Shown piece after piece: positions 42,788-51,317 of a stretch of 64,000 bases of DNA; the first letter of the stretch is position 1; each line of letters starts with the position of its first letter. A program made the position numbers and the translations under genes. Under the pieces are notes generated by a model. The model was not told the DNA's origin, searched no databases, and saw nothing but the letters and a program-made list of their open reading frames with translations. This stretch comes from DATARH01 sp963734125 (GTDB lineage: Bacteria; Pseudomonadota; Alphaproteobacteria; ATCC43930; CGMCC-115725). The DNA lies in the NCBI GenBank assembly GCA_963734125.1, contig CAVTGB010000018.1, positions 1-64,000 of the forward strand, given 5' to 3'.

Positions 42788-43561
42788 ATGGCCGCGAAGG
42801 CGTCCGGCACGGTGGTGGTGGCGGCGCCGATCCTGGCGACCGAGAAGCTCGCGATCCACTTCGGCGGATTGCGCGCTCTCAACAATGTCAATCTCAGCCG
42901 TCGCCGCCGGCGAGATTCGCGCGATCATCGGCCCGAACGGCGCCGGCAAGATCGACGTTGTTCAACTGCCTGACCGGCGTGTTGCGGCCGACTTCGGGGC
43001 ATATCCGGTTCGGCGGCGACGACATCACCGGGCTCTCGCCCGACCGGATCTCGCAGAAGGGCATCGCGCGCTCGTATCAGATCACCAATATCCTGCCCAA
43101 CGCGACCGTCCTCGAAAACGTCCGCATCGCCGCCCAGTCGCGCCGCCACGGCTGGAGCATGCTGCGCCACCACCGCGCCTACCGCGACATCATCGACAAG
43201 GCCGAAGCGGCGTTGGAGCAGGTCGGGCTGGGCGAGCAAAATCGACGAGCTGGCCGCCAATTTGTCGCATGGCGAGCAGCGCAATCTGGAGATCGGCATC
43301 GCGCTGGCGACCGAGCCCCGGCTCCTCTGCCTCGACGAGCCGACCGCCGGGATGAGCGCGGCCGAGACCCATGAGACGATGGAACTGGTGCGCCGGATCG
43401 CCCGGAACCTGACCATCCTCATTGTCGAGCACGACATGCAGGTGGTCATGGAACTGGCCGACCGGATCACCGTCCTCGATTACGGCGAGATCCTGGCCGA
43501 GGGGACACCGGCCGAGATCCAGCAAAACCCCCGGGTGCTGGAGGTCTATCTCAAGACATGA
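42788..43561 (+). CDS. LivG-type ABC transporter ATPase, frameshifted three times
   Basis: ATPase of a branched-chain amino-acid-type uptake system. The sequence is intact only after repair of three single-base shifts: near 42,900 (before VAAGEIRAIIGPNGAGK), near 42,950 (inside Walker A, where GKST reads GKID) and near 43,242 (before DELAANLSHGEQRNLE). Remaining motifs are clear: SHGEQRNLEIGIALA signature, LCLDEPTAGMS Walker B, and VEHDMQVVME switch. Repaired length is about 258 residues. Two extra bases fall close together in the Walker A region, so the gene as given cannot make a working ATPase. Confidence 0.75.
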
Positions 43562-43685
43562 GCCGCTTTTCGCTTAGCGCGAAGGACGGCCCGCCTTATT
43601 CTGATGGCCGCCCAATGAGAGCATCCGGCCTGGCGCGCGGCAGCGATGCGGCCTCGATGGGCGCGATAGGGCCCCAGTTTACTCG

Positions 43686-44366
43686 ATGACCGCTCCAGTG
43701 ATCGTCGCACCCTCGATCCTCTCGGCCGATTTCGCCCGGCTCGGCGAGGAGGTGCGCGCGGTTGCCGCGGCCGGCGCCGACTGGATCCATGTCGACGTGA
43801 TGGACGGCCGCTTCGTCCCGAACCTGACAATCGGCCCGGTGGTGGTCGAAGCGGTGCGCCGGGTCACCGCGAAACCGCTCGACGTGCATCTGATGATGGT
43901 TGAGCCGGAGCGCTATCTTGAGGCATTTGCGCGCGCCGGGGCCGACCACATCCTGGTTCATTGCGAGGCGAGCGCGACCATTCATCTGCACCGCACGCTT
44001 TCCCAGATTCGCGAGCTCGGCAAGATCGCCGGCACGGTCTTGAACCCGGCGACGCCCTTGATCCAGATCGCCGAGGTCCTTGATTTGTGCGGCATCGTTC
44101 TGGTGATGACCGTCAATCCCGGCTTTGGCGGGCAGAAGTTCCTGGCGTCGATGTTGCCGAAAATCCGCGCCCTGCGGCAGCTGTGCGAGGAGCGCGGGGT
44201 TCAACCGATCATCGAAGTCGATGGCGGGCTGAGCGGGGAGAATGCCTGGCAGGCGATCGATGCCGGCGCCACTGCCATCGTCGCCGGTTCGGCGGTATTC
44301 GGCGCGGCGGACTATGCCGCCGCGATCGCGGCGATCCGCCATTCGGCGCCGCGCCAGGGGGGTTGA
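43686..44366 (+). CDS. rpe: Ribulose-phosphate 3-epimerase
   Basis: Pentose-phosphate and Calvin-cycle epimerase interconverting ribulose-5-P and xylulose-5-P. TIM-barrel with APSILSADFARLGEE at the start, HVDVMDGRFVPNLTIGP, VMTVNPGFGGQKF (phosphate loop) and IEVDGGLSGENAW. 226 residues. It is followed 4 bases later by rpiA, which interconverts the same pool, so both likely form an operon. Confidence 0.96.
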   Translation: MTAPVIVAPSILSADFARLGEEVRAVAAAGADWIHVDVMDGRFVPNLTIGPVVVEAVRRVTAKPLDVHLMMVEPERYLEAFARAGADHILVHCEASATIHLHRTLSQIRELGKIAGTVLNPATPLIQIAEVLDLCGIVLVMTVNPGFGGQKFLASMLPKIRALRQLCEERGVQPIIEVDGGLSGENAWQAIDAGATAIVAGSAVFGAADYAAAIAAIRHSAPRQGG

Positions 44367-44370
44367 CAGA

Positions 44371-45093
44371 GTGGTTGAGCGGCACGGGGTTAGCGTGGAT
44401 CGCGATCACTTGAAGCGGGCCGCGGCCAAACGCGCGGTTGAGTATGTCGAGAGCGGGATGATCGTTGGTCTCGGCACCGGCTCGACCGCCGATTTTGTCG
44501 TCGAGGAGCTGGCCTCGCGCGTCGCGGGTGGACTTGCCCTCGTTGCCATTCCAACCTCCGAGCATACCGCGGGCTTGGCGCGCAGGCTCGGCATTCCGCT
44601 CGCCACTTTCGCCGAACATCGCCGGATCGATCTGGCGATCGATGGCGCGGACGAAGTGGCGCGCACGACCCTCGATCTGATCAAGGGCCGCGGCGGCGCC
44701 TTGCTGCGCGAAAAGATTGTCGCGGCCGCGAGCCTGCGCTTTATCGTCGTTGTCGATCAGGAAAAGCTCGTCGGCCGGCTTGGAGAACATGCACCGGTTC
44801 CGGTCGAGGTGGTGCAATTCGGCTGGCAGGCCACCGCCGCCGCGCTCGAGAAGCTCGACGCCGCGCCGGCGCTGCGGCAGGCCCATGGCCGACCTTTTGT
44901 CACCGATGGCGGCAATTTCATTCTCGATTGCCATTTCGGCACGATCGATGATCCAGAGCGTACCGAACGGCTGATCAAGATGACCGTGGGGGTCGTCGAA
45001 AGCGGCCTCTTTATCGGGCGCAGCTCCGCCGTTGTCGTCGCCACCGAAGGCGGGGTCGAGATCATGACCGGAACCGGCGGAGACGTGCCATGA
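44371..45093 (+). CDS. rpiA: Ribose-5-phosphate isomerase A
   Basis: Interconverts ribose-5-P and ribulose-5-P. Family motifs: MIVGLGTGSTADFVVEEL, AIPTSEHTAGLARRLGI, RIDLAIDGADEVA, LIKGRGGALLREKIVA and FVTDGGNFILD. About 240 residues. A GTG at 44371, preceded by a GGGGG stretch, was chosen. The gene ends in a CCATGA where the stop overlaps the first of three tandem ATG-bearing repeats leading to the HAD gene. Confidence 0.95.
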   Translation: MVERHGVSVDRDHLKRAAAKRAVEYVESGMIVGLGTGSTADFVVEELASRVAGGLALVAIPTSEHTAGLARRLGIPLATFAEHRRIDLAIDGADEVARTTLDLIKGRGGALLREKIVAAASLRFIVVVDQEKLVGRLGEHAPVPVEVVQFGWQATAAALEKLDAAPALRQAHGRPFVTDGGNFILDCHFGTIDDPERTERLIKMTVGVVESGLFIGRSSAVVVATEGGVEIMTGTGGDVP

Positions 45094-45138
45094 GACGGAT
45101 CTCGCCATGAGACGGATCTCGCCATGAGACGGATCTCG
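45088..45138 (+). repeat. Three exact 17-bp tandem repeats spanning the HAD start codon
   Basis: The unit CCATGAGACGGATCTCG is present at 45088-45104, 45105-45121 and 45122-45138. Each holds an ATG. The first two give a six-codon open frame (MRRISP then TGA) whose stop overlaps the next ATG in ATGA fashion; only the third opens into the HAD protein. The rpiA stop overlaps the first ATG the same way. Confidence 0.95.
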
Positions 45139-45930
45139 CTTGTCATCAGCGATGTCGACGGCACCCTGGTGACGCACGACAAGGTGCTCACTCCGCGCGC
45201 TGTGGCAGCGGTGCAGCGGTTGCATGACAAGGGCATCGGCTTTTCGATCTGCAGCAGCCGGCCGCCGTTCGGGCTGCGGATGATGATCGAGCCGCTGCGC
45301 CTTAAGCTGCCGTTCGGCGGCTACAATGCCGGGTCCATCGTCGAGCCCGATCTGACGATCGTCGAGCAAAAACTGATCCCGCCGGACGCCGCCCGGGAAG
45401 CGGTCGCGCTGTTTCAGCGGCACGGGATCGATTGCTGGGTGTTTGTCGGCAATCAGTGGCTGATCGCCAACCCGACGGGCGACCACGTCGATCGCGAGCT
45501 CCACACGATCCAGACCCCGCCGACGATTGTGCCGGCCTTCGAGGACTCGCATTTTTCGGCGGTCGGCAAGATCGTCGGCCCGAGCAAGGACCATGACCGC
45601 ATCGCGCGGGTCACCGAACTGGTGCAGGGTGCACTAGCCGGCCGCGCCAGCGCCGCTCGCTCGCAGCCCTATTATTGCGACGTGATCCCCTTCGGTATCG
45701 ACAAGGGGCGCCTGGTTGAATTGCTGGCCGAGCGCCTCGCGGTTCCGCGATCGGAAATCCTTGTGCTCGGCGATATGGAGAACGACCTCGAAATGTTTCA
45801 GAAGGCCGGGTTTGCCGTCGCCATGGGAAATGCGACCGACGAGGTCAAGCGCGCCGCGCAGGCGACGACCCTGTCGAACGAGGAAGACGGTTTCGCCGTC
45901 GCAATCGAACGCTATGTGCTGGGCGATTGA
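45124..45930 (+). CDS. HAD-superfamily (Cof-type) phosphatase
   Basis: Haloacid dehalogenase-fold phosphohydrolase of 268 residues with the Cof/type IIB cap. Motif I is VISDVDGTLVT, motif II lies in SICSSRPPFGLR, motif III Lys is in PFGIDKGRLVE, and motif IV is VLGDMENDLEMF. Such enzymes dephosphorylate sugar phosphates or FMN and relatives; next to rpe and rpiA a pentose phosphate substrate is plausible (inference). The start is the third ATG of a tandem repeat. Confidence 0.9.
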   Translation: MRRISLVISDVDGTLVTHDKVLTPRAVAAVQRLHDKGIGFSICSSRPPFGLRMMIEPLRLKLPFGGYNAGSIVEPDLTIVEQKLIPPDAAREAVALFQRHGIDCWVFVGNQWLIANPTGDHVDRELHTIQTPPTIVPAFEDSHFSAVGKIVGPSKDHDRIARVTELVQGALAGRASAARSQPYYCDVIPFGIDKGRLVELLAERLAVPRSEILVLGDMENDLEMFQKAGFAVAMGNATDEVKRAAQATTLSNEEDGFAVAIERYVLGD

Positions 45931-45947
45931 ACGCGCGGAAACGAAGG

Positions 45948-45979
45948 GGCCGCCCGGGCTTGGTCAAACCGGGGCGGCC
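45948..45979. terminator. GC-rich hairpin between convergent genes
   Basis: GGCCGCCC (45948-45955) pairs with GGGCGGCC within 45972-45979 across a loop of about 16 bases. It lies between the stops of the convergent HAD gene and the secreted-protein gene. No T-run on either side, so it may only help termination. Confidence 0.4.
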
Positions 45980-46005
45980 TCTCGTCGGTTGGCAGTCGGC
46001 CGAGC

Positions 46006-46365
46006 CTAGTTGCCGGCACCCCGGTGGTAGGGGGTCGGCGGGATCGATGAGCCGACCATCACCGGCTCAAACTGGTCGAAGCTTGCGATGCACTGGCCGT
46101 GCATCTGTGGATCGTTGATCCGCCCGCATTCCTTGTTCATCCGCGCCTGGCGAAAGGCCAGGTTGGTCTGCAGCAGCCGATCGTATTGCGCGCTTTCGAT
46201 GACATTTCGCCGCGCCGACCAGTCGCCGAAATCGCCTCGGCTGGCCTGCGGGCCGTTCGTCACCAGTTGCGTATTGGCGTCTTGCGCGTGCGCCGCCGGC
46301 ATCGCCCCCAATGCCAGAACGCATCCGGCTGCGAAGGCCAGGCTTGTCAGTGTCTTGTTCATCAT
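46006..46365 (-). CDS. Small secreted hypothetical protein, 119 aa
   Basis: Unrecognised exported protein. A signal peptide (LTSLAFAAGCVLALGAMPAAHA) is followed by a short mature domain of about 90 residues with two cysteines (NKECGRI, HGQCIAS) that may pair, and Gln/Asn/Arg-rich helices. The two adjacent ATG codons at 46365/46362 have GGGAG upstream, so the start is well supported. It is next to folD on the same strand but separated by the other gene's 3' end; no functional link is evident. Confidence 0.7.
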   Translation of the reverse strand: MMNKTLTSLAFAAGCVLALGAMPAAHAQDANTQLVTNGPQASRGDFGDWSARRNVIESAQYDRLLQTNLAFRQARMNKECGRINDPQMHGQCIASFDQFEPVMVGSSIPPTPYHRGAGN

Positions 46366-46450
46366 GACCGGGGACTCCCTTCTAGGATGGTCAAAGGGTT
46401 GAACAAGCTGTGGGTGCACGCGGTTCCCGCGAGAGCGCGATGTTCGGTCG

Positions 46451-47347
46451 TTATATCTCCGGTGGCATCGGATCGGGCAGCCCGCGGCGCCGGCACGCCG
46501 CGAGGAGAGTGTTGCGCAACAGGCAGGCAATCGTCATCGGCCCGACCCCGCCCGGCACCGGAGTGATCGCCCCGGCAACAAGGCGCGCGGCCGCGAAGTC
46601 TACGTCGCCCACAAGCCGCACGCCGCCCTCCGGCTTGGGCACCCGATTGACCCCGACATCGATCACGGTCGCGCCGGGCTTGATCCAGTCCGCCTTGACC
46701 ATCACCGGTTCCCCGACGGCTGCGACCAGGATATCGGCTCGCCGGCAGATCGCCGCGGCATCGCGGGTTTTCGAATGCACCACCGTGACCGTGCAGTCGG
46801 CTGCCAGCAGCAGAGCCGCAACCGGCCGGCCGACGATCCGGGATCGGCCGAGGACGACCGCCTCGGCCCCGGACTTGATCGCGTGCACACTATCCAGGAG
46901 CAGCATGATCCCCTGCGGGGTGCAGGGGACAAACCCGGGGTCGCCGGTCCATAAACGCCCGACATTCAGCGGGTGAAAGCCGTCGATGTCTTTCGCCGGA
47001 TCGAGCGCGCCCATCACCCGCTGCGTATCGATGTCATCGGGCAGCGGCAGCTGAACGAGGATGCCGTCGATGCGGTCGTCAGCGTTGAGCCGGTCGATCA
47101 GCGCGAGGATTGCGGAGGCCCCGGCGTTGGCCGGCAGCGGAAATACGAACGAGGCGATCCCGGTCTCGGCGCAGGCGCGCGCCTTGCTGCGCACATAGAT
47201 CTGGCTCGCCGGATCATCGCCAACGAGGATCGCGGCAAGACCGGCGGTGATCTGGAGGCGTTCGCGCAGGCCGGTCACTGTATCGGCAACGCGTCGACGC
47301 AGAGCGGCGGCGATCGCCTTGCCGTCGATCACTCTCGCCTCGGTCAC
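46451..47347 (-). CDS. folD: Bifunctional methylenetetrahydrofolate dehydrogenase/cyclohydrolase FolD
   Basis: Interconverts one-carbon forms of tetrahydrofolate. ASQIYVRSKARACAETGI, GILVQLPLPDDID, PAKDIDGFHPLNVG, VLGRSRIVGRPVAALL and the end TPVPGGVGPMTIACLLRNT are all family blocks; the catalytic Lys is in VRSKARA. Start GTG 47347 (VTEARVIDGKAIAA) gives 298 residues; the open frame further upstream is not FolD. Confidence 0.95.
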   Translation of the reverse strand: MTEARVIDGKAIAAALRRRVADTVTGLRERLQITAGLAAILVGDDPASQIYVRSKARACAETGIASFVFPLPANAGASAILALIDRLNADDRIDGILVQLPLPDDIDTQRVMGALDPAKDIDGFHPLNVGRLWTGDPGFVPCTPQGIMLLLDSVHAIKSGAEAVVLGRSRIVGRPVAALLLAADCTVTVVHSKTRDAAAICRRADILVAAVGEPVMVKADWIKPGATVIDVGVNRVPKPEGGVRLVGDVDFAAARLVAGAITPVPGGVGPMTIACLLRNTLLAACRRRGLPDPMPPEI

Positions 47348-47376
47348 CGCCAGCCGTCCCGCCGGGAAAGCCGCAT

Positions 47377-47751
47377 CTACTGCGCCGCTTGGTGCAGATA
47401 GGCGAGCAGGTCGCCGATCTGCGTGTCGTCCTTGAGGCCGGGAAACGCCATCTTGTTGCCGGGGACGACCGCGCCCGGATTGTGCAGGTATTTTTCGAGC
47501 GCGCCGTCGTCCCACACGATCCCCGAGCTCTTCATCGCCTCGGAATAAGTAAAATTGTCGGCGGTTCCGGCCTTGCGGCCGAAAATCCCGTGCAGCGAGG
47601 GGCCGACGATGCTTTTGCCGGGCTCGAGCGAGTGGCAGATCTTGCATCGGTTGAAAATCACCTGGCCGGCGGCGGCATCAGCGGCGGCGCCAGGCTTGGG
47701 TGCGAGGAACAGAACCGCCGTCAGCACCACAATCACCATCAGTCGGAACAT
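47377..47751 (-). CDS. Class I cytochrome c (c2-like)
   Basis: Soluble periplasmic electron carrier, 124 residues. The signal peptide (LMVIVVLTAVLFLAPKPGAA) precedes the heme motif CKICH and the typical GPSLHGIFGRKAGT region; the Met ligand is in VPGNKMAFPGLKD. Probable acceptor of electrons from the bc1 complex encoded at 24.5-27.2 kb (inference). It is upstream of folD with a 29-base gap. Confidence 0.92.
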   Translation of the reverse strand: MFRLMVIVVLTAVLFLAPKPGAAADAAAGQVIFNRCKICHSLEPGKSIVGPSLHGIFGRKAGTADNFTYSEAMKSSGIVWDDGALEKYLHNPGAVVPGNKMAFPGLKDDTQIGDLLAYLHQAAQ

Positions 47752-47824
47752 GCCGTCTCCCTTCTGATCCGTAGGCGTCGATGATGCGGCAAGCTCGGGC
47801 GACTGGCGAGCGGTATAGCGTGGT

Positions 47825-48968
47825 ATGAAGACGAGGATGACTGCTCTCTATCACTGCCCGGCCTGCGGCGCGGCAATCGCCGGCGGACCGGCCGATCTGG
47901 CGCTGTGCCTGCGGCAGCCACCTGAACCTGGCTCCCGGCCGCGGGCTCGGGCGCGGCGAGATTGCCGGGAGCGACGCTTCATTGTGGCGCTATCGCGACG
48001 CGCTCGCGCTCGGGTCCCGCCCGCGCGTGTCGTTGGGCGAGGGCTGGACGCCGTTGGTCGAACGCCGCTGGGCCGGCGTCAGCGTACATTTCAAGCTCGA
48101 ATTGCAGATGCCGACCGGCTCCTTCAAGGACCGCGGCACCGCGGTCATGCTGAACCACCTCTTGGAGGTCGGGGTCGGCCGGGTCCATGAAGATTCCTCC
48201 GGCAATGCGGGTTCCTCGATCGCCACCTACGCGGCGGCCGCCGGCCTCCCGTGCCGGATTTATGTGCCGGAGACGGCGCCGCGCGGCAAGATCGTGCAGA
48301 TCGCCGCCGCGGGCGCCGAGGTTCGGATGATCCCGGGCACCCGTCAGGCGGTGACCGAGGCGGCGCTCGCGGCGGTGGATGAGAGCTTTTACGCCAGCCA
48401 CAACTGGCAGCCGTTCTTTATCGAGGGCACGAAAACGCTCGCCTACGAATTGTGGGAGCAGCTCGGTTTCGCCGTCCCCGACAACATCCTGGTGCCGACC
48501 GGCTATGGCAGCAACATTCTCGGCCTCGACCGCGGCTTTGACGAGCTCGATCGGCGTGGCGAGATCACCCGGCGGCCGCGGCTTTTCGCGGTGCAGGCCG
48601 CGAACTGCGCCGCCTTTGCCACCGCCTGGGCGGCCGATGCGGCGGATTATGTTCCGTTCACCCCGGGGGCCACCGCCGCCGACGGCATCGCCACCGTGAA
48701 ACCGGTGCGCACGACTGAGGTGCTGCGGGCGCTGCGCCGCTCGCGGGGCGGCGTCGTCGCGGTGCCGGAAGCCGAGATCGCCCCGGCGCTCAAAGCGCTC
48801 GGCCATCTCGGCCTCTTCGTCGAACCCACCGCGGCGACGGGAGCTGCGGCGCTCTCGCAACTGCTGCGCGACGGGACGATCCGGGCCGGAGAAACGACTG
48901 TGGTCGTTCTTACCGGCCACGGCCTCAAGGCGACCGACAAGATTGCCGAACTGCTTGGCTTTCAATGA
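47825..48968 (+). CDS. Threonine synthase-like PLP enzyme, frameshifted near the N-terminus
   Basis: PLP-dependent beta/gamma-elimination-type enzyme related to threonine synthase. N-terminal zinc-ribbon-like cysteines are seen in YHCPACGAA and, after frame repair near 47,909, a CGSHLNLAPGRG stretch. The catalytic Lys lies in PTGSFKDRGTAV, the substrate loop in DSSGNAGSSIATYAAAAGL, and the cofactor phosphate loop in TGYGSNILGLDRG. Without the shift the first 45 codons are separated from the main frame, which alone starts at TGG/ATG-poor sequence near 47,982. Repaired length is about 380 residues. Confidence 0.8.
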
Positions 48969-49038
48969 ATCGTCACCCCCATTACGGTGGCCGATTGCGG
49001 TCGTTCCCCGGCGTAGGTGTACACCACCAAGCGCGGCG

Positions 49039-49665
49039 GTGAAATTTGAGGGATGGGGTCAGGGGTTGTCTTTCAACGTAGATGCGAAGCAGCACAAGGC
49101 GCTTTTGGCTCTCAAGCATGCTCACCCATCCGCGATGGTAATGTCTATCCGCGGTCAACTTATAATTGAAGAGGTTGTGAACATCCTTTTCTCAGAAGTC
49201 CTATCCGGCGTCATGAGACTAGATACAAGGAAACTGGCATATGCTACTAAAATCAATTTACTGAGCGGATTAAAAATAATCCCTGCCTCAGCGACTGAAC
49301 CATTACTTTCTCTTAACAATCTTAGAAATGATTTCAGCCACGACCCCTATTTTGAGATGTCTCGCCGTCGCCTCAGGAAGCTCGTCTCACTGTTTCCGGA
49401 AAATCTTCGCGAGCTCCTCATGGGCGATTTTGTCGACCGTGAATTACACCACGTTCTCGGCGATGTGGTCTATTCTTGCTTTGGTTCCGTTGCCACTGCA
49501 CTTCGGACGGTTCGAGATAACAACACCTACCAGGAGGCGCTACATGAATGGATACAAGCCGATATAGCAGCATTCGGAGAACCGCCTCCGGGTCACACTA
49601 ATGATGAGTTGGCTCTTAAGGTCGAAGCCGCACGCGCATTGCGCTATGCTCGGGGAGAGTTTTAG
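49039..49665 (+). CDS. HEPN-like protein of foreign base composition
   Basis: All-helical protein of up to 208 residues not assignable to a named family. The stretch LSLNNLRNDFSHDP contains an RNxxxH motif, the hallmark of HEPN-fold RNases (R-x4-6-H), preceded by a helix typical for the fold (RGQLIIEEVVNILFSEVLS). Composition differs sharply from neighbours: for example, only 23 of 60 bases in 49201-49260 are G or C. It stands alone, with no MNT-type antitoxin or transferase next to it. The start is uncertain: GTG 49039 or TTG 49066 keep most of the helical part, ATG 49138 keeps the HEPN core. Confidence 0.6.
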   Translation: MKFEGWGQGLSFNVDAKQHKALLALKHAHPSAMVMSIRGQLIIEEVVNILFSEVLSGVMRLDTRKLAYATKINLLSGLKIIPASATEPLLSLNNLRNDFSHDPYFEMSRRRLRKLVSLFPENLRELLMGDFVDRELHHVLGDVVYSCFGSVATALRTVRDNNTYQEALHEWIQADIAAFGEPPPGHTNDELALKVEAARALRYARGEF

Positions 49666-49700
49666 GTGGGCTGCTGCCCCCGCGGTTCTAAGCCTTTCAG

Positions 49701-51317
49701 CTAAGCCGGCACCGCGGCGAGGTCGAAGGCGGCGGCCATCAGGGCGCGGGTATAGGGGTGCTCGGGCGCGTCCATCACCTTGTCGGCGCTGCCGGATTCG
49801 ACGATCTGGCCGTCCTTCATCACCAAGATCTCGTGTGCCATTGCGCGCACGACCCTAAGGTCGTGGCTGATGAACAGGTACGCGAGGCCATAGCGTGCCT
49901 GCAACTCGCGCAACAGTTCGACGATCTGCGCCTGCACCGACATGTCGAGCGCCGACGTCGGCTCGTCGAGCACGATAAAGCGCGGCTGTAAGACCAGCGC
50001 CCGGGCGATCGCGACGCGCTGACGCTGGCCGCCGGAAAATTCATGCGGGTAGCGATCGGCCGACTCGGGGTCGAGCCCGACTTCGGCGAGCGTGGTTTCG
50101 ATGAGGCGCCGGCGTTCGGATTCGCTCGCGGCGAGCCGGTGCACTTTGAGGCCTTCGCCGACAATCTGGGCGATCGACAGCCGCGGCGAGAGGCTCGAAT
50201 AGGGGTCCTGAAAGACGATCTGCATCTCGCGGCGCAGCGGCCGCAGCCGTTTCTGCCGCTCCCTCGCGATATCGCTGCCGGCGAAGCGGATGCCGCCTTC
50301 GGCATCGATGAGGCGTAAGAGGGCGAGGCCGAGCGTCGTCTTGCCCGAGCCGCTTTCGCCGACGACGCCGAGGGTCGTGCCGGCGCGAACCGTCAGCGAG
50401 ACGCCGTCGACCGCCTTGACGTAGCCGCTGATGCGCCGGAAGAGGCCGCGGCGGATCGGAAACCACACGCGCAGCCGCTCGCCCTCGACCAGCACCGGGG
50501 AAGCGGGGTCGGCCGGGGCTACCTTGCCCTTCGGTTCGGCCGCCAGGAGCCGGCGCGTGTAGGGATGAGCCGGGCGGGCGAAAACCTCTTGTGTCGCGCC
50601 GCTTTCGACGATTTCGCCCGCGGTCATCACGCAGACCCGCTCGGCCATATGGCGGACAATCGCCAGATCGTGGGTGATGAGGAGGAGCGCCATCCCGAGG
50701 CGGTCCCGCAATGCGCGCATCAGATCGAGGATCTGCGCCTGGATCGTCACATCGAGCGCGGTCGTCGGCTCGTCGGCAATCAGGATGTCGGGCTCGTTGG
50801 CAATCGCCATCGCGATCATGACGCGCTGGCGCTGGCCGCCCGAGAGCTGGTGCGGATAGGCATCGAGCCGGTTCTCGGCATCGCCCAGGCCGACCAAGTG
50901 TAGGAGTTCCAGGGTGCGGGCGCGGGCCGCCACCGGCGCCATGTGCTTGTGAATGAGCAGCGTCTCGGCAATCTGCTTTTCCAGCGTGTGCAGCGGGTTC
51001 AAAGAGGTCATCGGCTCCTGGAAGACCATCGCTATGCGGTTGCCGCGCATCTCGCGCAGCCGGGCCGGAGCGGCGCCGACCATCTCCTCGCCGGCAAAGC
51101 GGATGCTGCTTTCGCGGGTGTGAGCGGCGGCGGGGTAGGGGAGGAGCTGCAACACCGAGAGCGCCGTCACCGTCTTTCCCGAGCCGCTCTCGCCGACGAG
51201 CGCCAGGGTCTCGCCGCGATCGAGCGTGAACGAGATGCGCTTCACCGCCTCGACCGGCGGGGCGCCGTGCCAGCCGCCGAAGGTCACGCTGAGATCGCGC
51301 ACTTCGAGTAGGCTCAC
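49701..51317 (-). CDS. yejF: Oligopeptide/microcin C-type ABC transporter ATPase YejF, two ATPase domains
   Basis: Fused double ATPase, 538 residues. Each half has a full set of motifs: Walker A GESGSGKTVTAL and GESGSGKTTLGL, signatures LSGGQRQRVMIAMA and FSGGQRQRVAIARA, Walker B DILIADEPTTALD and FIVLDEPTSALDM. YejABEF imports microcin C and other oligopeptides. The start is GTG 51317, overlapping the yejE stop (GTGA). The permease yejB and binding protein yejA are not in the window. Confidence 0.92.
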   Translation of the reverse strand: MSLLEVRDLSVTFGGWHGAPPVEAVKRISFTLDRGETLALVGESGSGKTVTALSVLQLLPYPAAAHTRESSIRFAGEEMVGAAPARLREMRGNRIAMVFQEPMTSLNPLHTLEKQIAETLLIHKHMAPVAARARTLELLHLVGLGDAENRLDAYPHQLSGGQRQRVMIAMAIANEPDILIADEPTTALDVTIQAQILDLMRALRDRLGMALLLITHDLAIVRHMAERVCVMTAGEIVESGATQEVFARPAHPYTRRLLAAEPKGKVAPADPASPVLVEGERLRVWFPIRRGLFRRISGYVKAVDGVSLTVRAGTTLGVVGESGSGKTTLGLALLRLIDAEGGIRFAGSDIARERQKRLRPLRREMQIVFQDPYSSLSPRLSIAQIVGEGLKVHRLAASESERRRLIETTLAEVGLDPESADRYPHEFSGGQRQRVAIARALVLQPRFIVLDEPTSALDMSVQAQIVELLRELQARYGLAYLFISHDLRVVRAMAHEILVMKDGQIVESGSADKVMDAPEHPYTRALMAAAFDLAAVPA

